DNA of 64,000 nt from Acidaminobacter sp. (GCA_009881125.1 WXFH01000005.1:1-64000); one strand, 5' to 3'. Numbered from the stretch's first letter, positions 52,929 to 61,679 are shown. Made by a program: numbers and translations. Notes: generated from the sequence alone by a model not told the origin.

Positions 52929-53945
52929 CTACTGCGCGTTTCTATTCCCAAGCTCCGGCAAAATCCGGATCAGCTCGGGGATGATCTTATGGACATCCCC
53001 AACTATGCTGAGATCCGCGGCGTCAAAAATAGGCGCGCCTTCATCTTTGTTGATTGCTACTATAAACTCAGACTCCTCCATGCCCGCAAGGTGCTGAATA
53101 GCGCCTGAAATACCGCAGGCAATATACAGGTCAGGGCGCACCGTCTTTCCGGTCTGGCCGACCTGGTGGTTTCGATCGATCCAGCCGGCATCCACCGCAG
53201 CCCTGGAAGCAGACACGGTGCCGCCCAGCTTGTCCGCCAGGGACTCCAGAATCGGGAACGCTTCCGGCGAGCCAATGCCGCGACCGCCGGAGATCAGAAT
53301 CGTCGCATCCTCAATATTGACCTTTTTCTTGCTCGCCTTAACGACCTCGAGCACTTCCACGTGCTGATCCTCCGGCGAGAACGCGATCTCAAAATTCCTG
53401 CAGACGCCAATTCGACCAATAACCGGTTCCGCCATCTGCATGACACCGGGACGCACCGTCGACATTTGCGGACGGTGGTTTGGACAAATAATCGTCGCCA
53501 TGATGTTGCCCCCAAACGCCGGCCGCGTCATCAGAAGATTTCGGCTTTCAAGGTCGACCTCCAGCTTCGTGCAGTCCGCGGTGAGGCCGGTATCCAGCCG
53601 CGAAGAAACCCTAGGTGCCAGGTCTCTGCCGATGGTCGTTGCCCCAAACAGGACAATCTCCGGCTTGTGGGCGCGTATGACTTCTGTGAGCGCTTTGGTA
53701 TAAGGCTCCGTGGTGTAAGGTTCAAGGATTGGATGCTCGACGAGGATGACCTCATCGCAGCCCAGTTCGATGAGCGAATGAACAGGGTGGGTCAGACCCG
53801 CTGTGAGAACGGCGGCTTTTAGGCGGGCTCCGAGCTCATCGGCAATCTCTCTGCCTTTGGAAATGAGTTCGAGGGACACCTTTTGGACGTGGCCTTCACG
53901 CTGCTCGACAAAGACCATGACATCAGAATAATTTTGGATTTCCAT
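52929..53945 (-). CDS. etfA: electron transfer flavoprotein alpha subunit
   Basis: 338 aa. The C-terminal FAD-binding signature is visible from VRPDLYIACGISGAIQHLAG, with KDEGAPIFDAADLSIVGDVH following; the N-terminal part has ATTIGRDLAPRVSSRL. It pairs with EtfB and butyryl-CoA dehydrogenase; in clostridia this complex bifurcates electrons from NADH to crotonyl-CoA and ferredoxin. Last gene of the bcd-etfB-etfA operon, 25 bp after etfB. Motif copy 53628-53637 lies in the ATTIGR codons. Confidence 0.95.
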   Translation of the reverse strand: MEIQNYSDVMVFVEQREGHVQKVSLELISKGREIADELGARLKAAVLTAGLTHPVHSLIELGCDEVILVEHPILEPYTTEPYTKALTEVIRAHKPEIVLFGATTIGRDLAPRVSSRLDTGLTADCTKLEVDLESRNLLMTRPAFGGNIMATIICPNHRPQMSTVRPGVMQMAEPVIGRIGVCRNFEIAFSPEDQHVEVLEVVKASKKKVNIEDATILISGGRGIGSPEAFPILESLADKLGGTVSASRAAVDAGWIDRNHQVGQTGKTVRPDLYIACGISGAIQHLAGMEESEFIVAINKDEGAPIFDAADLSIVGDVHKIIPELIRILPELGNRNAQ

Positions 53946-53970
53946 GCTATACCTCCTGATCGAATCAGCG

Positions 53971-54762
53971 TTATTCTACAATGAAGCGTTCTTTGAGCGC
54001 GTCCAGAATGAGTCTGGCGGCTGCGTCCGGCTCGGTGTTGAATTTCTTGCCCGGGGCCTTCGGCGCTTTGGTAAAGGACTTTCTGACCTTGGTTGGCGAG
54101 CCCTTGAGACCGGCGTGGTCCGGGTTCATGTCCAGTTGGTCCAGGGTCCAGGTTTCGACTTGCTTTTCATTATAAGCGGCCATTATGCCCCCAACGGACA
54201 TGTAGCGCGGCGTGTTCATCTCTGCCAGGGTTGTGATCAGGCAAGGGAACTTGACGCGGATGCGGTGATAGCCTTCCTCGAAAATGCGCTTGACTATGAT
54301 GGAAGCTTGGCCAGCCTCGACCTCGAGGTCCTCCACGTAGCTGACCTGAGGGATGCTGAGTTTTTCTGCGATTTGAGGGCCGACTTGAGCTGTGTCACCA
54401 TCGATGGCCTGGCGGCCGGCGATGATGAGATCGTAATCCATCTTGCGGATGGCACTGGCGAGCGTCAGGGACGTCGCCCAGGTATCCGCTCCGGCGAAAC
54501 GGCGATCTGTCAGGAGGATAGCGCGGTCCGCGCCCATAGCCAGGGCTTCCCGCAGGGCCTTGTCGGCCTGCGGCGGTCCCATGGTGAGGACGGTGACGTG
54601 AGCGCCAAACTGATCTTTCAGGCAAAGGGCGGCTTCGAGGCCGGCTTTGTCGTCGTGGTTGATGATGGACGGAATACCGTCGCGGATCAGCGTCCCGGTG
54701 ACGGGATCCAGCTTGACCTCATTGGTATCCGGAACTTGCTTCATGCATACGATTATCTTCAT
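53971..54762 (-). CDS. etfB: electron transfer flavoprotein beta subunit
   Basis: 263 aa. Starts MKIIVCMKQVPDTNEVKLDP, with ADRAILLTDRRFAGADTWAT and IIAGRQAIDGDTAQVGPQIA as family signatures. Binds the second flavin, close to the NADH site in the bifurcating type. GGAGG lies before ATG 54762. The operon order bcd-etfB-etfA is the common clostridial one. Confidence 0.96.
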   Translation of the reverse strand: MKIIVCMKQVPDTNEVKLDPVTGTLIRDGIPSIINHDDKAGLEAALCLKDQFGAHVTVLTMGPPQADKALREALAMGADRAILLTDRRFAGADTWATSLTLASAIRKMDYDLIIAGRQAIDGDTAQVGPQIAEKLSIPQVSYVEDLEVEAGQASIIVKRIFEEGYHRIRVKFPCLITTLAEMNTPRYMSVGGIMAAYNEKQVETWTLDQLDMNPDHAGLKGSPTKVRKSFTKAPKAPGKKFNTEPDAAARLILDALKERFIVE

Positions 54763-54774
54763 GGGACAGGCCTC

Positions 54775-55914
54775 CTATTTCAGCATTGCGCTCGAAATGA
54801 CCATTTTCTGGACCTCCGAGGTGCCTTCGTAGATTTCAGTGATCTTCGCGTCGCGCATCATGCGCTCAATGCCGTATTCCCGGGTGTAGCCATAGCCGCC
54901 GTGCAGCTGGACTGCTTTGGTGGTGACTTCCATGGCGACCTCTGACGCGTAGAGCTTGGCCATGGCGGCTTCGGTGGCGTAGGACGCGCCGGCTTCCTTC
55001 AGGGTGGCGGCACGGTAGACCAGGAGACGGGCAGCGTCGACTTTCGTCTGCATACCGGCGAGCTCGAACTGGGTGTTTTGGAAGGCTGAAATTGGCCTGT
55101 TGAACTGCTTACGCTCTTTCACATATTTGACAGTCTCGTCAATGGCGCCCTGAGCAATGCCAAGGGCTTGAGCAGCGATGCCTATACGGCCGCCGTCCAG
55201 CGTTTTCATGGCGATTTTGAAACCCTGGCCTTCTTTGCCGAGCAAATTTTCTTTTGGCACTATGCAGTTTTCGAAGATGAGCTCGCAGGTAGACGAACCG
55301 CGAATGCCCATCTTTTTCTCTTTTTTGCCGATGGAAAAGCCCGGGAAACCGCGCTCCACAATGAAGGCCGAGATCCCTCTGGTGCCTGCGGCTTTGTCTG
55401 TCATGGCCATGACAATATAGGTGTCCGCATGACCGGCGTTCGTGATAAAGATTTTGCTGCCATTCAGGACGTAGTGGTCACCTTGGAGGACCGCTTTAGT
55501 CTGCTGGGCGCTGGCATCAGTTCCAGCGTTGGCTTCTGTGAGGCCGAAAGCGCCAATTTTTTCGCCTTTGGCAAGAGGCGGGAGATACTTTAGCTTTTGC
55601 GCTTCAGTACCAAACTCGTAGATAGGTGCAGCGCAAAGGCTGGTGTGAGCGCTGACAATGACACCGGTGGTGCCGCAGGCTTTTGAGAGCTCTTCGACCG
55701 CCATGGCATAGGCCAGGTTTCCTGCGCCGCTGCCGCCGAGTTCCTTCGGAAAAGGGATCCCCATGAAGCCGTAGCGTGCAAGCTTTTCGACGGTTTCCAC
55801 CGGGAAGCGCTCTTCCTCATCGATTTCCTCTGCGAGAGGTTTGACCTCCTGAACTGTGAAGCTGCGATACAGTTCGCGAAGCATTTCGTGTTCTTTTGAC
55901 AAAGAGAAGTTCAT
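54775..55914 (-). CDS. bcd: butyryl-CoA / short-chain acyl-CoA dehydrogenase
   Basis: 379 aa, typical length. Signatures are ITNAGHADTYIVMAMTDKAA, FGLTEANAGTDASAQQTKA and the C-terminal QLHGGYGYTREYGIERMMRD. The glutamate base is in YEGTSEVQ. It reduces crotonyl-CoA to butyryl-CoA using Etf. AGGAGG just before ATG 55914. Upstream is a Rex-like operator, so expression probably responds to the NADH/NAD+ ratio. Confidence 0.94.
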   Translation of the reverse strand: MNFSLSKEHEMLRELYRSFTVQEVKPLAEEIDEEERFPVETVEKLARYGFMGIPFPKELGGSGAGNLAYAMAVEELSKACGTTGVIVSAHTSLCAAPIYEFGTEAQKLKYLPPLAKGEKIGAFGLTEANAGTDASAQQTKAVLQGDHYVLNGSKIFITNAGHADTYIVMAMTDKAAGTRGISAFIVERGFPGFSIGKKEKKMGIRGSSTCELIFENCIVPKENLLGKEGQGFKIAMKTLDGGRIGIAAQALGIAQGAIDETVKYVKERKQFNRPISAFQNTQFELAGMQTKVDAARLLVYRAATLKEAGASYATEAAMAKLYASEVAMEVTTKAVQLHGGYGYTREYGIERMMRDAKITEIYEGTSEVQKMVISSAMLK

Positions 55915-55929
55915 AACAACCTCCTAAAG

Positions 55930-55947
55930 TTGTTAATAGATTCACAA
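55930..55947 (-). promoter_or_regulatory. Rex-like operator before bcd
   Basis: TTGTTAATAGATTCACAA matches the Rex consensus TTGTTAA-N4-TTAACAA with a single mismatch. It lies 16 bp upstream of the bcd start codon, inside the leader or promoter. Confidence 0.65.
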
Positions 55948-56260
55948 AAAGTATCAAAAAAATTTCAATCATTTTTGTAAAACCTACTAACGGATTGGTA
56001 TTCCAACGCCATTATATAATAATTGAAGTGTTAATTGAAGGGGATTGAAAGCAGAGCAACACTTCTTGATAGGTGGTGATTAAAGATCATTTAATTTGAG
56101 TTTTTTTGATTTTAATTTAACAAAGAGCAGTTTCGCTTTATGGAATTATGACAAAGAAGGAATTTTTGTTTTGGTGTCTGACCCCAAACTATTGAATGTC
56201 GTTAAATGGATTGTAAGTTGAGCTGAAGCCATGCCCGGCAAGTGCCGGGCATGGCTTTTT
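55948..56260. other. non-coding gap upstream of bcd
   Basis: AT-rich sequence with the bcd promoter region and, at 56175, a degenerate GGTGTCTGACCCC cassette. It ends in an orphan terminator hairpin (56226) not adjacent to any plus-strand gene; a small RNA between ~56040 and 56260 is conceivable but I see no specific support. Confidence 0.4.
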
Positions 56261-56261
56261 A
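56226..56261 (+). terminator. orphan terminator hairpin
   Basis: AAGCCATGCCCGGCA / TGCCGGGCATGGCTT, 15-bp perfect stem, two-base loop, then TTTTT. No plus-strand gene precedes it within 3 kb. Confidence 0.88.
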
Positions 56262-56470
56262 ATGGAAGGGGACGCGGACGAAGTGGGAGTTGATGACGCG
56301 GACAGGTTTTGGGTTGGGGACGGACAGAAATGTCTTTGTAATACAAGCGTTCATTTTTACGTCAGTGAGAATTGTTATCTGAAGCTCCGGTACAATTTTC
56401 ATTTCTGTCCGCGTCACCAAAGTTGAAGCTGTCCGCGTCACCAAAGTTGAAGTCGTCCGCGTCCCCCACC
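56262..56470. repeat. 24-bp-family cluster with GACGCGGACAGG and GTCCGCGTCACC cassettes
   Basis: Left part (56262-56330) carries GGGGACGCGGAC and GATGACGCGGACAGG. Right part (56405-56470) carries GTCCGCGTCACC twice with AAAGTTGAAGCT/AAAGTTGAAGTC partners at exact 24-bp spacing, and a third GTCCGCGTCCCCC. The two parts are inverted relative to each other. Confidence 0.8.
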
Positions 56471-56524
56471 TTTACCGACCATTTCGCCAATCTTGACGCT
56501 CATTTCGAATGAGAGTACAATAAC

Positions 56525-56539
56525 TTATAATCATTATAA
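56525..56539. promoter_or_regulatory. PerR box
   Basis: TTATAATCATTATAA is a perfect 7-1-7 palindrome and matches the PerR consensus TTATAATNATTATAA exactly. It lies 97 bp before the fur-family gene start, implying autoregulation by peroxide and metal. Confidence 0.85.
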
Positions 56540-56635
56540 AACCAGAAAATATCTACACCGGTTCAGTATAGCGGTTTCTTTCGTTAGGCTAAGGTTTCAA
56601 GGAGAAGATCATCCTAAGAGAAAGCTGGGAATCCA

Positions 56636-57091
56636 ATGAAAGCCACGAAAAAGCAAACAGATGGCTACGCGCATGAACCCCCAACCGTCCAGCAGCTCAC
56701 CACTATGCTTTCAGTCCACAAAGTCCGCCCATCACAGCAGCGGCTTATGATCCTGGAATATTTGCTGACCCACCACAATCATCCTTCCGTAGATATGATT
56801 TATAACGAATTGCTGATTAAAGTGCCAACGCTGTCCAGAGCTACCGTTTACAACACCTTGAATCTGTTTCTAAAAGCAGGGCTCGTCAGAGTGCTGGATA
56901 TCGTGGAAAATGAAGCGCGGTATGATATCCTTACCGACTTTCACGGGCACTTTAAATGCAACACCTGTGGCGAGATCTTCAACTTTCGCGTCATTGATGA
57001 GGCACTTGTATCGGAAGAGTTAAAGGGCTTTGGCATTGACGACAAGAATGTCTATTTCAAAGGGACTTGCCCAAAATGTCTGAAAAAGTAA
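56636..57091 (+). CDS. perR: Fur family regulator, PerR type
   Basis: 151 aa. Winged helix at residues ~25-95 (LSRATVYNTLNLFLKAGLVR). Zinc-site cysteines are in CNTCGE and CPKC; metal-site histidines are in HHNHPS and the ARYDILTDFHGHF region, the latter diagnostic of the Fur/PerR group. The perfect Per box upstream supports a PerR role. ATG 56636 is the first in frame; no strong ribosome site is seen, so the exact start is uncertain. Followed after 34 bp by ybaN. Confidence 0.87.
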   Translation: MKATKKQTDGYAHEPPTVQQLTTMLSVHKVRPSQQRLMILEYLLTHHNHPSVDMIYNELLIKVPTLSRATVYNTLNLFLKAGLVRVLDIVENEARYDILTDFHGHFKCNTCGEIFNFRVIDEALVSEELKGFGIDDKNVYFKGTCPKCLKK

Positions 57092-57125
57092 AAAGGCGTT
57101 TAATCCACATTTTGGAGGTGAACAG

Positions 57126-57515
57126 GTGTCGAGCAGACTAAAAAAACATTTGCTGATCTTGGCCGGCAGTCTTGCCCTGATTCTCGGAATCATTGGCGTC
57201 GTATTACCCGTCCTGCCTACGACCCCTTTTTTGCTTCTGGCCTCCTATTGTTACATGCGCAGCTCAAAGCGCCTGTACGACTGGCTGATGAACCATAAAA
57301 TCCTGGGCCCATACCTCTATGACTACATCACGTACAGAGGCGTCAGACGCAAGGCCAGAACCGCGGCTTTATCCATGCTGTGGCTGACCCTAAGCATCTC
57401 CATGATCCTGGTGGATCACTTTCACATCAGGCTCCTTCTCGTTTTTATAGGCGTCGCCGTGAGCATACACTTGTTTACACTGAAGACAATCGAAAGCGAG
57501 CAGCCGGCAGATTAA
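57126..57515 (+). CDS. ybaN: YbaN family (DUF454) membrane protein
   Basis: 129 aa with three to four hydrophobic segments and the DUF454 core LGIIGVVLPVLPTTPFLLLA followed by CYMRSSKRLYDWL. Function unknown; frequent next to peroxide or heme-linked genes. GTG 57126 with GGAGGTGA upstream. Probably co-transcribed with the PerR gene. Confidence 0.88.
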   Translation: MSSRLKKHLLILAGSLALILGIIGVVLPVLPTTPFLLLASYCYMRSSKRLYDWLMNHKILGPYLYDYITYRGVRRKARTAALSMLWLTLSISMILVDHFHIRLLLVFIGVAVSIHLFTLKTIESEQPAD

Positions 57516-57537
57516 AGATCTAGGTTTCCAAAATGAA

Positions 57538-57588
57538 TAAGCCACCACAATTGCCCATAATTTATTGGGCACCTGTGGTGGCTTTAGT
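57538..57588. terminator. bidirectional terminator between ybaN and the M20 gene
   Basis: AAGCCACCACA and TGTGGTGGCTT with inner TTGCCCA / TGGGCA pairing; T run to the right and A run to the left. Confidence 0.9.
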
Positions 57589-57599
57589 TTTACCCGCCT

Positions 57600-57655
57600 A
57601 AACCATTAAACCATTAAACCGTTAAACCGTTAAAACGTTAAATCATTAAGCCTTT
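57600..57655. repeat. 8-bp tandem repeat AAACCATT-type
   Basis: Seven degenerate copies (AAACCATT twice, AAACCGTT twice, AAAACGTT, AAATCATT, AAGCCTTT) run into the stop codon of the amidohydrolase. Confidence 0.8.
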
Positions 57656-58809
57656 AAAAAATCCAGCGCAAACTGCGCGTACAGCCCGGCGGAAATGCCC
57701 AGGGCATCCTCGTCAATATCGAATTTCGGATGATGGTGCGGGAAGTGCTCGAGCTTCTCGGTATTTTTCGAGCCCACAAAGGCAAAAACGGCAGGCGCAT
57801 ATTTTGCATAAAAGGAAAAGTCCTCGCCCCCTGTATTCTGAGGCACACTCTGCCGCGCCTCCGGACCAAACAGGGCATCCACCGACCGGGCAGCGATCTC
57901 AGACAACCCCGGATCGTTAATTGTAGGAATGACCAGCTGCTCATAATCCAGCTTAGCCTCAGCCCGAAAAGAGTGCGCGATGCTCTCCGAAATTCGCCGA
58001 ATCTGCCCCTCAAAAGCGTCGTTGACTTCATGGCTGAAGCAGCGCGTCGTCCCCTCGAGGAACGCTTCCGCAGCTATGACATTAAACCGCGACCCTGCAG
58101 TGATTTTGCCGATGGTCACCACCGCCGGATCCAGCGGATTGATCTCCCTGCTGACAATGGTCTGCAGATTCAGAAGGATGGAAGCCCCAACCACAGCAGC
58201 ATCCACTGTCTGATGCGGCATGGCCCCGTGGCCGCCCTTGCCGGTGACGTGAATCTTGAAGATCCCTGCAGAAGCCATTCTGGGACCGGGCTCTACGGAA
58301 ATTCTGCCCACTTCCGCATCATTCCACAAGTGGAGACCAAAGATAGCATCCACATCCTCCAGAGCCCCGGCATCAATCATAGCGAGAGCCCCTTTGGCGG
58401 TTTCCTCACCGGGTTGAAAGATCAATTTTACGGTGCCTTCAAAATCATTTTTGAGATCCTTGAGGATCTGGGCGGCGCCGAGCAGGCTGGCAGTGTGGCC
58501 GTCGTGGCCGCAGCCGTGCATGAGGCCATCAGTTTGAGATTTGTATGGGACAGCATTATCTTCCTGCAGCTCCAGAGCATCCATGTCAGCCCGCAGCGCC
58601 ACGGTCTTGCCTGGCAGTGCGCCCCGAATCCAGCCAATAACACCGGTACCGCCAGCTTCCCGGCATTCTATGCCCATGGCGGCAAGCTCCTCCATGACGC
58701 GCTTCTGTGTTCGCAATTCCTTCATGCTGGGCTCCGGATGTTGGTGGAATTCTCTGCGCATGGCAATGGTGTAATCTTTGTATTCTTTAATCAACATTTT
58801 CACAGACAT
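57646..58809 (-). CDS. M20 family amidohydrolase
   Basis: 387 aa. Metal-binding motifs are HGCGHDGHTASLLG, QPGEETAKGAL and the C-terminal NTGGEDFSFY, with RREFHQHPEPSMKE at the start; typical of IAA-amino acid/N-acyl-amino acid hydrolases. It removes acyl groups from amino acids or similar amides. ATG 58809 follows AGGAGG. Ribokinase is the next gene upstream, 31 bp away on the same strand. Motif copy 58108-58117 encodes TIGK. Confidence 0.92.
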   Translation of the reverse strand: MSVKMLIKEYKDYTIAMRREFHQHPEPSMKELRTQKRVMEELAAMGIECREAGGTGVIGWIRGALPGKTVALRADMDALELQEDNAVPYKSQTDGLMHGCGHDGHTASLLGAAQILKDLKNDFEGTVKLIFQPGEETAKGALAMIDAGALEDVDAIFGLHLWNDAEVGRISVEPGPRMASAGIFKIHVTGKGGHGAMPHQTVDAAVVGASILLNLQTIVSREINPLDPAVVTIGKITAGSRFNVIAAEAFLEGTTRCFSHEVNDAFEGQIRRISESIAHSFRAEAKLDYEQLVIPTINDPGLSEIAARSVDALFGPEARQSVPQNTGGEDFSFYAKYAPAVFAFVGSKNTEKLEHFPHHHPKFDIDEDALGISAGLYAQFALDFLKA

Positions 58810-58840
58810 CTGAAAGTCCTCCTGACCACTTTGGATTATT

Positions 58841-59797
58841 TTACTTGCCCCTCAATTCCCATTCAAATGGGATGGAGACTTGCGCTCCCGGGCGGGTGAC
58901 AGTTATGCCGGCAGCCTCTACCGCCAGTTCGACCGCTTTCTCCAGGCCAACCGACTGCCAAAATGCCGCAAAGGCACCGGCAAACGTATCTCCTGCAGCA
59001 GTCGTATCCACTGCAGAGACCTTAACGGCGGGAATGTGGCCGGATCGACCCTCGCCGCTGTAATAAACCCCGTCAGCCCCCATAGTCATGAGAACAATAG
59101 GAAAGCCCAGCTCGACCAAAGCCTTCATAACATCGCCAGGTGAAAAAACCATACCAGACAGCTTTGAAGGGGATGCGCCGGTGACTTTACCCGACTCGTG
59201 AAACTCAGGCGCACGTCCGCTGAGCTGCAGGCCTTCAATCTCGTTGACCACCAGCACATCGACAAGTTGAAGCAGCGACTCAGGCAGCGTCTGATAGGGT
59301 GCCGGATTGAGGATGACTTTTTTACCGTAGGAATGGGCGAGCTGCGCCGCACGAAGAACAGTGTCCGTAGGCAGCTCAAGCTGGAGGACCACCAGGTCGC
59401 AGGCTGAGAACGCGTCCGCCGCCAGGTCGAGGTCAGAAGGCTGGACTCCGCCGTTGGCGCCGGGGATGACGGTGATGGTATTATGACCATCGGCAGAAAC
59501 CGTGATCACAGCGACGCCGGTTGGAAGGTCAGGCAGCGTTTGGACACCCTGAACGTCAACCCCATCCCGGGACAAACCCTCCAGCAGTCGCCTGCCGTAA
59601 TCGTCCTGACCCACCGCGCCGACCATGGCCACAGAGGCCCCCATCCGCGCCGCAGCCACCGCCTGATTGGCGCCCTTGCCGCCGGAATAAGTGTCAAAGC
59701 GCTTTCCCGTCACGGTCTCCCCAAGCCGGGGAAGATGTTCCACCGTGGCCACCAGATCCATATTAAGACTGCCCACGACCAGTATTTTTGATCTCAT
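58841..59797 (-). CDS. rbsK: ribokinase
   Basis: 318 aa PfkB-family kinase. VGSLNMDLVATVEHLPRLGE at the start, GGKGANQAVAAARMG and the catalytic anion-hole motif DTTAAGDTFAGAF are characteristic of RbsK. It phosphorylates ribose, or related nucleoside or sugar substrates, at O5. Lies just upstream of the amidohydrolase and may form an operon with it. Motif copy 59485-59494 encodes SADGHNT. No ribose transporter nearby. Confidence 0.92.
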   Translation of the reverse strand: MRSKILVVGSLNMDLVATVEHLPRLGETVTGKRFDTYSGGKGANQAVAAARMGASVAMVGAVGQDDYGRRLLEGLSRDGVDVQGVQTLPDLPTGVAVITVSADGHNTITVIPGANGGVQPSDLDLAADAFSACDLVVLQLELPTDTVLRAAQLAHSYGKKVILNPAPYQTLPESLLQLVDVLVVNEIEGLQLSGRAPEFHESGKVTGASPSKLSGMVFSPGDVMKALVELGFPIVLMTMGADGVYYSGEGRSGHIPAVKVSAVDTTAAGDTFAGAFAAFWQSVGLEKAVELAVEAAGITVTRPGAQVSIPFEWELRGK

Positions 59798-59862
59798 TAG
59801 CCTCTGTCCTTTCGGTTAAGTGGAGGGCGTCAAAGTTATCCGGCGTTCGCGCTCACAGGGCG

Positions 59863-60753
59863 CTAATGCAATAAACTCTTAAAGCCCTCTCCAAGCGTCT
59901 CGTGAATTTTGCTGACGGAAATGAATGCCCGCTGATCCACCGACTTGATGTAATTTCTGAGCCGGATAAATTCCTTGCGGTCCACAATAGTCATGATGAT
60001 CTCCTTTGACTCATTGGTATAGGCACCTCTGGCCTGATACAGCGTCGCGCCGCGTCCCAGGTCGTCCATGATGAACCGCGTAATCTGATCCACCTCGGTG
60101 GCAATGATCGTCACCTGTTTGTTGGTCTCCAGGCCCTCGATCACCGCGTCGATCACAAAGCCGTTGATGATGACTGCCAGCAGCGCATAGAGGCCGCTCT
60201 GAATGCCAAAGGTGACGCCTGCGGCAGAGACAATGAGAAAGTCCGCCATAAGAAGACCTTTGCCGATGGCGATCTGAAAATACTTATTGAGGATTTTGGC
60301 AATGATGTCCGTCCCACCCGTTGAGGCGTTGTTGAGGAAGACAATGCCCATGCCGCCGCCCGCCAGCATGATCCCGTAGATCATTTCCAGCAGGATGTCT
60401 CCGGTCAGCGGTTCGGTGAGGGGGAAGAGGGATTCAAACAACCAGATCATGCCTGAAAGCATCAGACTGGAGTAAATGGTTCGAACGCCAAAGTCCTTGC
60501 CAATAAAAATAATCCCAATGATAAACAGGATCACGTTCATCATCATCATAAAGGCGCCAATTGGGATCTCTGGCAGATAGTAATTGATGACCATGGCCAG
60601 GCCGCTGACGCCGCCGGCGGCGACATTGTTGGGCACCAGGAAGAAATAGATGCCCGCTGCAACCATGGCTAGACCAAGGTTGATAAGGAAAAATTCTTTA
60701 ATGTTCTTTTTCAAGTTTAGGTGCCTCCTTGGAAACGCTGATGATTTGCTCAT
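59863..60753 (-). CDS. YitT family membrane protein (DUF161/DUF2179)
   Basis: 296 aa. Five or so transmembrane segments (residues ~20-190), with YFFLVPNNVAAGGVSGLAMV and FLNNASTGGTDIIAKILNKY typical of DUF161. A cytoplasmic DUF2179 domain follows (TEVDQITRFIMDDLGRGATL). Function unsettled. ATG 60753 starts the coding unit; a GGAGG on the minus strand precedes an inner Leu-rich start at residue ~11, so a slightly shorter form is possible. Confidence 0.88.
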   Translation of the reverse strand: MSKSSAFPRRHLNLKKNIKEFFLINLGLAMVAAGIYFFLVPNNVAAGGVSGLAMVINYYLPEIPIGAFMMMMNVILFIIGIIFIGKDFGVRTIYSSLMLSGMIWLFESLFPLTEPLTGDILLEMIYGIMLAGGGMGIVFLNNASTGGTDIIAKILNKYFQIAIGKGLLMADFLIVSAAGVTFGIQSGLYALLAVIINGFVIDAVIEGLETNKQVTIIATEVDQITRFIMDDLGRGATLYQARGAYTNESKEIIMTIVDRKEFIRLRNYIKSVDQRAFISVSKIHETLGEGFKSLLH

Positions 60754-60900
60754 AATGTTACCACGTTCTTCAGTGTGCGTAAATGGGGCTTCAGGGGAGA
60801 GGCATTTCTGGTATACTTAAAACAAAAACATAGGTTGCGGCTTGACTTTGGGAATGGCAAAAGTTGAAAGCTAGATTAGTCCGCTGAAAGGGTTGTTGAC

Positions 60901-61569
60901 ATGGCACTCGATCTGAAGAAAAAAGGCAAGACCTATCAAAATCTGCCGGCGATCATAGCCGAGGAGCTCAGGGAATCCATCCTGAATGGCGAGATTGAAG
61001 CAGGTACTCAGATGAAACAGGAGGAGATCGCCAGACGTTTTGACAGCAGTCTGATTCCGGTACGGGAAGCACTCAGAAACCTGGAGACGGAAGGTCTGGT
61101 CACTTTTTACCCCAATAAAGGCGCTTTTGTCAGCGAACTTTCGAGCGAGCGGGCCAGAGAGGTTTTCGAGACCCGGATCCTGATAGAAAAGGGCGCCTTA
61201 GCCATGTCCATCCCCAGGCTGACTAAAAAGGATTTTAAAGCAGCTGCCCAGCTCATTGAGCAGCTGGACCGGGCAGAGACGGGGAAAGCCCTGAGCAGGC
61301 TCAATCTGGAACTTCACAAGGTGCTTTACGGACGCTGCGGCAATACTTTTTTGCTGGAGCTGATCAAAACGCTGCACTATCAGGTGGAGCGGTACATGCG
61401 CCGGTATTTGATTGAGCATCTCAACAATGATCTCTCCCAGGAATTCCACCGGCGGATTCTCAGCGCGGCTGAGGAAAAAAATATGGATCAGGCCTGCTTT
61501 GATCTGGAACAGCACATGCGGATGGCCATGACCTCACTGATTGACGCGTTGAAACGGGAAGAGCTTTAG
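60901..61569 (+). CDS. GntR family transcriptional regulator (FadR/FCD type)
   Basis: 222 aa. N-terminal winged helix at residues ~15-80 (GTQMKQEEIARRFDSSLIPV, REALRNLETEGLVTFYPNKG). The C-terminal helical FCD domain has the ligand-site positions HKVLYG and HRRILSA. FCD members sense acids such as lactate or glucuronate. Placed divergently from yitT and 205 bp ahead of the glycyl radical enzyme, which it probably regulates. Confidence 0.9.
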   Translation: MALDLKKKGKTYQNLPAIIAEELRESILNGEIEAGTQMKQEEIARRFDSSLIPVREALRNLETEGLVTFYPNKGAFVSELSSERAREVFETRILIEKGALAMSIPRLTKKDFKAAAQLIEQLDRAETGKALSRLNLELHKVLYGRCGNTFLLELIKTLHYQVERYMRRYLIEHLNNDLSQEFHRRILSAAEEKNMDQACFDLEQHMRMAMTSLIDALKREEL

Positions 61570-61650
61570 CGTATTCAAGCAGTAAGACACAAGCTGGGAA
61601 AAGTTTGAAATTGGGGTTAAAATTTGTGTTGCGCAGAGCAGCCCTTTAGA

Positions 61651-61679
61651 TTGACTGAAAATGAAATGACTATTATAAT
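61651..61679 (+). promoter_or_regulatory. promoter of the glycyl radical enzyme gene
   Basis: TTGACT (61651-61656), 17-bp spacer, TATAAT (61674-61679), about 90 bp before the start codon. Confidence 0.72.

Noticed and set aside
53944..54945. 333-residue plus-strand frame across etfB
   Set aside because: Shadow of the minus-strand etfB/bcd region, whose products are unmistakable.
57730..58899. 389-residue plus-strand frame opposite the M20 gene
   Set aside because: Shadow of a well-conserved minus-strand enzyme; no start signal.
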